Notes under the pieces: model-generated
The model's input: only the letters and a program-made list of their open reading frames with translations
Databases searched by the model: none
What the model was told of the DNA's origin: nothing
Translations under genes and position numbers: made by a program
Assembly (NCBI RefSeq): GCF_011764505.1
Contig: NZ_AP022839.1
Span: 727,001-791,000, forward strand
Direction of reading: 5' to 3'
Source: Legionella antarctica
GTDB lineage: Bacteria > Pseudomonadota > Gammaproteobacteria > Legionellales > Legionellaceae
Length of the DNA: 64,000 nt
Shown here: positions 59,902 through 64,000 of the stretch, piece by piece
Position numbering within the stretch: the stretch's first letter is position 1
Layout: each line of letters begins with the position of its first letter

Positions 59902-60687
59902 ATGAATCACATCATTAGAATAGTTCTGGTATTTTTTTTGATCTCACCCTGTGCCATATCAGATGTTCTTGAAATCAAAGTGGAGCAAAAACAAATCAGT
60001 TTGCCCTATTGGCTATCTGAAAAAACACAGCATGGTGGTGTTATGATTGTCAGAGGTGGTTCAGATGCAGCTCAGGCCCCTATGTTGTTAACAAATTTTG
60101 CACAGCAACTGGCTCATAATGGATGGTCTGTTGTTTTACTGAATTGTAATAATGACAATACCGTTCCCTGGGTGAAACAGATACCCGAAACGATCAGCGC
60201 TCTGAGAGAGAGTAAGAACAAGCGTATTGTGTTAGTACACTACGGTGAACAGTTGAACCAATCTTTGGAGTATTTTAGTCAGCCTCAATCTAAAATGATT
60301 AATGGTTTAGTGATGCTCTCTGCTTATGACGAACAGAGTAGTTTGGATATACCGCGCAGTTTACGCTTTCCATTGTTCGATATTGCCGGGCAGTTTGATT
60401 ATGATACGGTGTTACGTCAGATGAAGCACAGAGAAAAGGAATTTAAACAGTTTAAATATATGGCTGTAGAAATGCCAGGAGCCCATCATGACTATCTATA
60501 CAACCAAAAAATGTTGTTGGCATATATCCATGGCTGGATGAGCAAACTGCCTGAATCTGAAACCCATCCCCCCCCAATTTTAGTTTCTTTCATAGAGCCC
60601 GTTCATTCATCAAAAAGCCTTATCGCAGAAATAGATGAATCGAATTGGAGCGGATTTATCGATGATCCTGTTGAGCCAGAGCAATAA
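59902..60687 (+). CDS. DUF3530 family exported alpha/beta-hydrolase-like protein
   Basis: 261 residues with a signal peptide (IIRIVLVFFLISPCAISD). The core has GGVMIVRGGSDAAQAPMLLT, VLVHYGEQLNQSL (a nucleophile-elbow-like position but with Tyr-Gly-Glu rather than GxSxG) and MPGAHHDYLY near the C-terminus. This matches the DUF3530 alpha/beta fold. The absence of a classic catalytic Ser suggests it may not be a hydrolase. It lies 65 bp after plaA, possibly co-transcribed. A GATC-containing inverted repeat (CGGGAT/ATCCCG) separates them. Confidence 0.65.
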   Translation: MNHIIRIVLVFFLISPCAISDVLEIKVEQKQISLPYWLSEKTQHGGVMIVRGGSDAAQAPMLLTNFAQQLAHNGWSVVLLNCNNDNTVPWVKQIPETISALRESKNKRIVLVHYGEQLNQSLEYFSQPQSKMINGLVMLSAYDEQSSLDIPRSLRFPLFDIAGQFDYDTVLRQMKHREKEFKQFKYMAVEMPGAHHDYLYNQKMLLAYIHGWMSKLPESETHPPPILVSFIEPVHSSKSLIAEIDESNWSGFIDDPVEPEQ

Positions 60688-60702
60688 TCTCATGAGTGAT
60701 GG

Positions 60703-61593
60703 TTACCAGCCTTTACTTTTACAAATTAATTCATAAGCTTTCATTATTTTTTGGGTTTTATCATTAGCCAGTTTGATCATTTCCTCAGGTAGGCCTTGAG
60801 CAATTAATTTATCAGGGTGATTGCGACTTAATAAACGCCTATATGCCTGTTTTACTTCGTGCTTGCTCGATTTTTCGTTGACCTCAATTAAGGCATAAGC
60901 ATGGCCTAGGGTATTAGGGGATGGTTTTGCCTTATAATAACGTTGTTGATGGGAAGATGATGAGGATTGCGAATGGTTTTGCTGTGATTTCTGTTGCTCC
61001 TGATAACGATGATAGGAGGTATAACTAAAATCTTCGTAAAAACGGTACTGTTGGTGTAATGGGGCAAAACCAAGACGTGCAAATATGATATCCAAGGCCT
61101 GAATTTTGTTAGTAGTTAACCCATCAACTTGTGATGCTCGATATTGAATATCAACAAATAATTTTAATAACTCGCGGTTATCTCTACAGGCATTTTGCAA
61201 CTGGGTAAGCACTGCTTCTAATTTAAAATAATTTTGTTTACCTTCATTAAAAAATCGTTTAGCCAAATCTTTTTGTTCGCGATTTAACCGCATTTCACCC
61301 ATGAGTACTTTTGCCATCCTGATTTCTTGCTCGGAAACTCGTCCATCAGCTTTTGCAATATGTCCTAAAATAGAAAAAGTTGCCTCGAAAAAAATTTTTT
61401 GCACCGTTTTTCGTTTTTCAGCGTGATATATAAAGTGCGGGTTAGAAAAATGACTGGCTAGTCCTCTATCAAAAAAATTACCAATTATAATACCAAATAA
61501 TGCTCCGATTGCTCCACCACTCAGATAGCCAAAGCATGCTCCGAGAATTTTCCCCCACCAAGTATTTATTGTAAAAAAATCTCTAAAATTCAT
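60703..61593 (-). CDS. djlA: co-chaperone DjlA
   Basis: 296 residues: an N-terminal Gly-rich transmembrane segment (ILGACFGYLSGGAIGALFGI), a TerB-like central domain (HIAKADGRVSEQEIRMAKVL), a Gln/Ser/His-rich linker (QQKSQQNHSQSSSSSHQQR), and a C-terminal J domain with HPD in RNHPDKLIAQG. It stimulates DnaK at the inner membrane. Legionella djlA is known to matter for intracellular growth (dlpA/djlA-type co-chaperones). Intact. Confidence 0.92.
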   Translation of the reverse strand: MNFRDFFTINTWWGKILGACFGYLSGGAIGALFGIIIGNFFDRGLASHFSNPHFIYHAEKRKTVQKIFFEATFSILGHIAKADGRVSEQEIRMAKVLMGEMRLNREQKDLAKRFFNEGKQNYFKLEAVLTQLQNACRDNRELLKLFVDIQYRASQVDGLTTNKIQALDIIFARLGFAPLHQQYRFYEDFSYTSYHRYQEQQKSQQNHSQSSSSSHQQRYYKAKPSPNTLGHAYALIEVNEKSSKHEVKQAYRRLLSRNHPDKLIAQGLPEEMIKLANDKTQKIMKAYELICKSKGW

Positions 61594-61862
61594 GGTTAAA
61601 GGGGTTCCTTTAAAGTCAAATATTAATCGAAGCTGTTTTTATACTCTAGGTCATACCATGGAAAAGTAAAGTACTAAAGACTGGGTTATTAAACCTAAAT
61701 TTGGCAGATGAATCTACTGCTAACAGTTTATTCGATAAAGGGTAACTGTTCTTGATACTATAATACAGCCAAATTTTTTATTAAAGCCTCAATTAAATTG
61801 TAACATATCGCCTAAGAGCCTGCTTTGGGTATATACTCCCCCTTTTTGTCGGGTATTGATTT
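61594..61862. other. intergenic region between djlA and waaA
   Basis: About 270 bp between divergent genes. It should contain both promoters. Nothing else recognised. Confidence 0.35.
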
Positions 61863-63125
61863 ATGCGTTTTGTTTACTCTTTTTTAATGTATTTGCTCAC
61901 GCCGTATCTGTTAATTCGTTTGTGGTGGAAAGGCAAACGTTTGCCGGCGTATAGAAAGAGAATAATGGAACGTTTTTGCCTGGGCAAGAAAGAGAATAAA
62001 AATTTTGATGTATGGGTGCATGCTGTTTCACTGGGAGAAGTGATTGCTGCTACTCCTTTAGTCGATGCGATGCTGTATAAGGGGTGGTCTGTTTTAATGA
62101 CTACGATGACCCCTACAGGATCCGAACGTGTTCAAGTGCATTTCGGCACTAAAGTTTCCCATCGATATGTACCTTATGATTTACCTGCCGTTCTGAAAAG
62201 GTTTTTTAAGCAACAAAAACCAAAGGTTGGTGTGATTATGGAAACTGAATTATGGCCCAATTTAATTTACCAGGCACGTGCAGCACAAGTGCCATTATTG
62301 CTGGCCAATGCTCGTTTATCGGAGCGTTCATTAGCCGGGTATCTGAAGGTTAAGTTTTTATTTAAGCCGATTTTAAATCAATTTTCGGCCGTTTTAGCAC
62401 AGAGTGAAGATGATGCGAAACGTTTTATTGCTCTAGGAGCCAATGAAGACCGAGTTCACGTATCAGGTAATATCAAATTTGATTTACAAACTCATTCTGT
62501 TGATAGTGTCAAATTTCAGGAATTAAAAAAACATTGGGGCTCCGATCGGATAGCGGTAATCGCTGCAAGTACCCATGAAAATGAAGAGTCCCAGATTTTA
62601 TTACATTTAAAAAGATTGCAAAAAGCTATTCCTCAAGTAGTTTTGTTAATTGCTCCACGTCATCCTGAACGGTTTCAAACCGTTTATCAATTATGTATTC
62701 AGGCTGGATTTAATACCGGATTGAGAAGTACTGTGAAGACTCTTTCTTCAGAAAATGAGGTGGTAATATTAGACAGTTTAGGCGAGCTTTTGGGATTATT
62801 TCAAATTAGTGATTTTGCATTTATCGGAGGAAGTCTTGTGCCCGTAGGCGGTCATAATGTTTTAGAGCCTATAGCAATGAACATTCCGGTCATAAGTGGT
62901 AATCAGGTTCATAATTTTAAAACTATTTGCAGAGATCTTGAAGAGGCACAGGCAATCCAGTTAGTCAGTCAAGCGAATGAATTAATAGATGCAATCATCA
63001 AACTCCACACGGATCAAGAACTGCAAAAGCGCATGGTTAAAAACGCAACTGCAGTTCTGGAAAGTAACAAAGGAGCTTTAGTAAAGCATTTGGAGAAAAT
63101 AGAATCTCTCTTTTTTCTAAAGTAG
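61863..63125 (+). CDS. waaA: 3-deoxy-D-manno-octulosonic acid (Kdo) transferase
   Basis: 420 residues: a membrane-anchoring N-terminus (VYSFLMYLLTPYLLIRLW), then the GT30 N-domain (WVHAVSLGEVIAATPLVDAM, METELWPNLIYQARAAQVPL). The C-domain follows, with AASTHENEESQILLHL, APRHPERF and FIGGSLVPVGGHNVLEPIAM. It attaches Kdo to lipid IVA in the inner core of LPS. Essential in most Gram-negatives. Length normal. Confidence 0.95.
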   Translation: MRFVYSFLMYLLTPYLLIRLWWKGKRLPAYRKRIMERFCLGKKENKNFDVWVHAVSLGEVIAATPLVDAMLYKGWSVLMTTMTPTGSERVQVHFGTKVSHRYVPYDLPAVLKRFFKQQKPKVGVIMETELWPNLIYQARAAQVPLLLANARLSERSLAGYLKVKFLFKPILNQFSAVLAQSEDDAKRFIALGANEDRVHVSGNIKFDLQTHSVDSVKFQELKKHWGSDRIAVIAASTHENEESQILLHLKRLQKAIPQVVLLIAPRHPERFQTVYQLCIQAGFNTGLRSTVKTLSSENEVVILDSLGELLGLFQISDFAFIGGSLVPVGGHNVLEPIAMNIPVISGNQVHNFKTICRDLEEAQAIQLVSQANELIDAIIKLHTDQELQKRMVKNATAVLESNKGALVKHLEKIESLFFLK

Positions 63126-63283
63126 TTATCCTACCTTCGTATGCTGGGATGCTATCGAAGTTATCCGGGTAATTTCAGTAATCCTGTGGATATTGAACTC
63201 GGATCAGATTTTTACTCGACCGGGAAAAGTTCTCTTAAAACTTGAGTCATTTTATATCATTATCCAGCTTCTTACTCAGCCTC
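63126..63283. other. intergenic region between convergent genes
   Basis: About 160 bp between the stops of waaA and the dacB-type gene. No clear terminator is seen. Confidence 0.35.
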
Positions 63284-64000
63284 TTATCCAAATGCATTTT
63301 CAATTGCAGGCTCCATAGACAGCTGTTCAAAAATAGTAAGAAGTATCTGATCTTCAAGAGATTTTGCTGTATTTATGGGTTTATTAACCCCATTGATTAC
63401 AATAGAAAAAATCAATGATCTGGCTTGTGGATTGATAATATAGCCAGACAAAGACGAAATATCATGCATGGAACCTGTTTTAGCAAATACCTTTTTTTCC
63501 AGCGGTGTTTTTTTCATTCTATCAATTAGTGTTCCTGACACACCTGCCTGGGGTAAAGCATTCAGAATAATGGGACGCATAGTTTTATCGTTATATAGAT
63601 GGGTAAGAAGCAAAACAATTTGCTCAGGAGTGATTAAGTTATATCGTGATCCCATGCCGTCGGTTAGCACGACCTGTTTCATATCAAGATGAGTATGTTC
63701 AGCTAGTATCTTTTTAATAGCAAAAGCGCCTTGCTTAAAACTTCCCTCTTTAGTTAAAGAAAAAGCCAACTCTTTGGTTAAACTATTCGCGTAGAGATTA
63801 TCCGATTCTTTAAGCATGTGGGCAATAAGGGCAATTAAATCTCTGGATTTATAGCTTGTAACAATCCTGGCATCAGATGGAGTACGTCCAATAATGATAC
63901 GACCTTTAAAAATTAGACTGTATTTTTTAAGTGTTTTTTCAATAATTTGTTTTGCCATTAATACAGGATCGGGAATCGCTAATTTAATCAGTTTGGTTTT
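63284..64000 (-). CDS. dacB: D-alanyl-D-alanine carboxypeptidase/endopeptidase (PBP4 family), partial
   Basis: The frame runs off the right edge, leaving 238 residues of the C-terminal part. SDN (in KESDNLYANSLTKELAF) and KTG (VFAKTGSMHDISSLSGYI) are the second and third active-site motifs of the PBP4/S13 family. The SxxK motif would lie beyond the window. It trims or cleaves peptidoglycan cross-links in the periplasm. An internal ATG at 63958 is not the true start, since the frame continues upstream without a stop. Confidence 0.88.
   Translation of the reverse strand, partial: KTKLIKLAIPDPVLMAKQIIEKTLKKYSLIFKGRIIIGRTPSDARIVTSYKSRDLIALIAHMLKESDNLYANSLTKELAFSLTKEGSFKQGAFAIKKILAEHTHLDMKQVVLTDGMGSRYNLITPEQIVLLLTHLYNDKTMRPIILNALPQAGVSGTLIDRMKKTPLEKKVFAKTGSMHDISSLSGYIINPQARSLIFSIVINGVNKPINTAKSLEDQILLTIFEQLSMEPAIENAFG

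Overview
The window looks like a chromosomal segment of a Legionella species. The base composition is AT-rich. It carries a helCBA-type metal efflux operon, a plaA-type secreted lysophospholipase, an AhpD-dependent type of ahpC next to sodC, and the block tRNA-Ile/rpoD/dnaG/yqeY/rpsU/tsaD/plsY/hemW/nudE/mdh in an order I recall from L. pneumophila. Several genes look like Dot/Icm effector candidates (a Fic protein, an LRR protein with a C-terminal hydrophobic hairpin, and large lineage-specific proteins). The species cannot be named from the sequence alone.

Layout. 1-280: end of an IS66-type element (type A) abutting a decapitated alpha/beta hydrolase. 673-6357: helA, helB and helC on the minus strand. 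6.4-9.5 kb: a possible small RNA locus, a LOG-family hydrolase, two small proteins and a decayed beta-propeller gene. 9.75-33.9 kb: an accessory island dominated by insertion sequences. Within it, an IS21 element splits a fic gene. Two identical IS4-like elements lie here, one of them nested in an IS66-type B element. A second, inverted IS66-B copy contains an IS3-type A element and itself sits in an IS256 remnant. There is a second IS66-A copy, shards of IS66-B and the IS4-like element, and an IS3-type B element. The only substantial non-transposon genes between 14 and 33 kb are a 446-residue effector-like protein and an OsmC-YcaO fusion protein.

34.0-64.0 kb is core chromosome: a membrane protein, tRNA-Ile(CAU), the macromolecular-synthesis genes (rpsU, yqeY, dnaG, rpoD), tsaD, a large effector-like gene, plsY with an unusual tail, hemW, nudE-mdh, a mavF-position gene, ahpC split by a second identical IS3-B copy, sodC, a NUDIX gene overlapping a duplicated zinc-ribbon protein, fadH, deaD, two hypothetical genes, plaA with a DUF3530-like gene, djlA, waaA and a partial dacB.

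Most insertion events can be dated relative to each other by exact target-site duplications: 9 bp for the IS21 and IS4-like elements, 8 bp for both IS66-B copies, 4 bp for IS3-B. Removing the insertions computationally restores intact reading frames for fic (521 codons), ahpC (179 codons) and the IS66-B tnpC (536 codons). The less ordinary observations are: long palindromes with DnaA-box-like motifs in both IS3 types; loss of the ahpCD peroxidase system; a tandemly duplicated HVHA/zinc-ribbon protein coupled to a NUDIX hydrolase; a lysine-rich extension on PlsY; and a possible small RNA upstream of helC.
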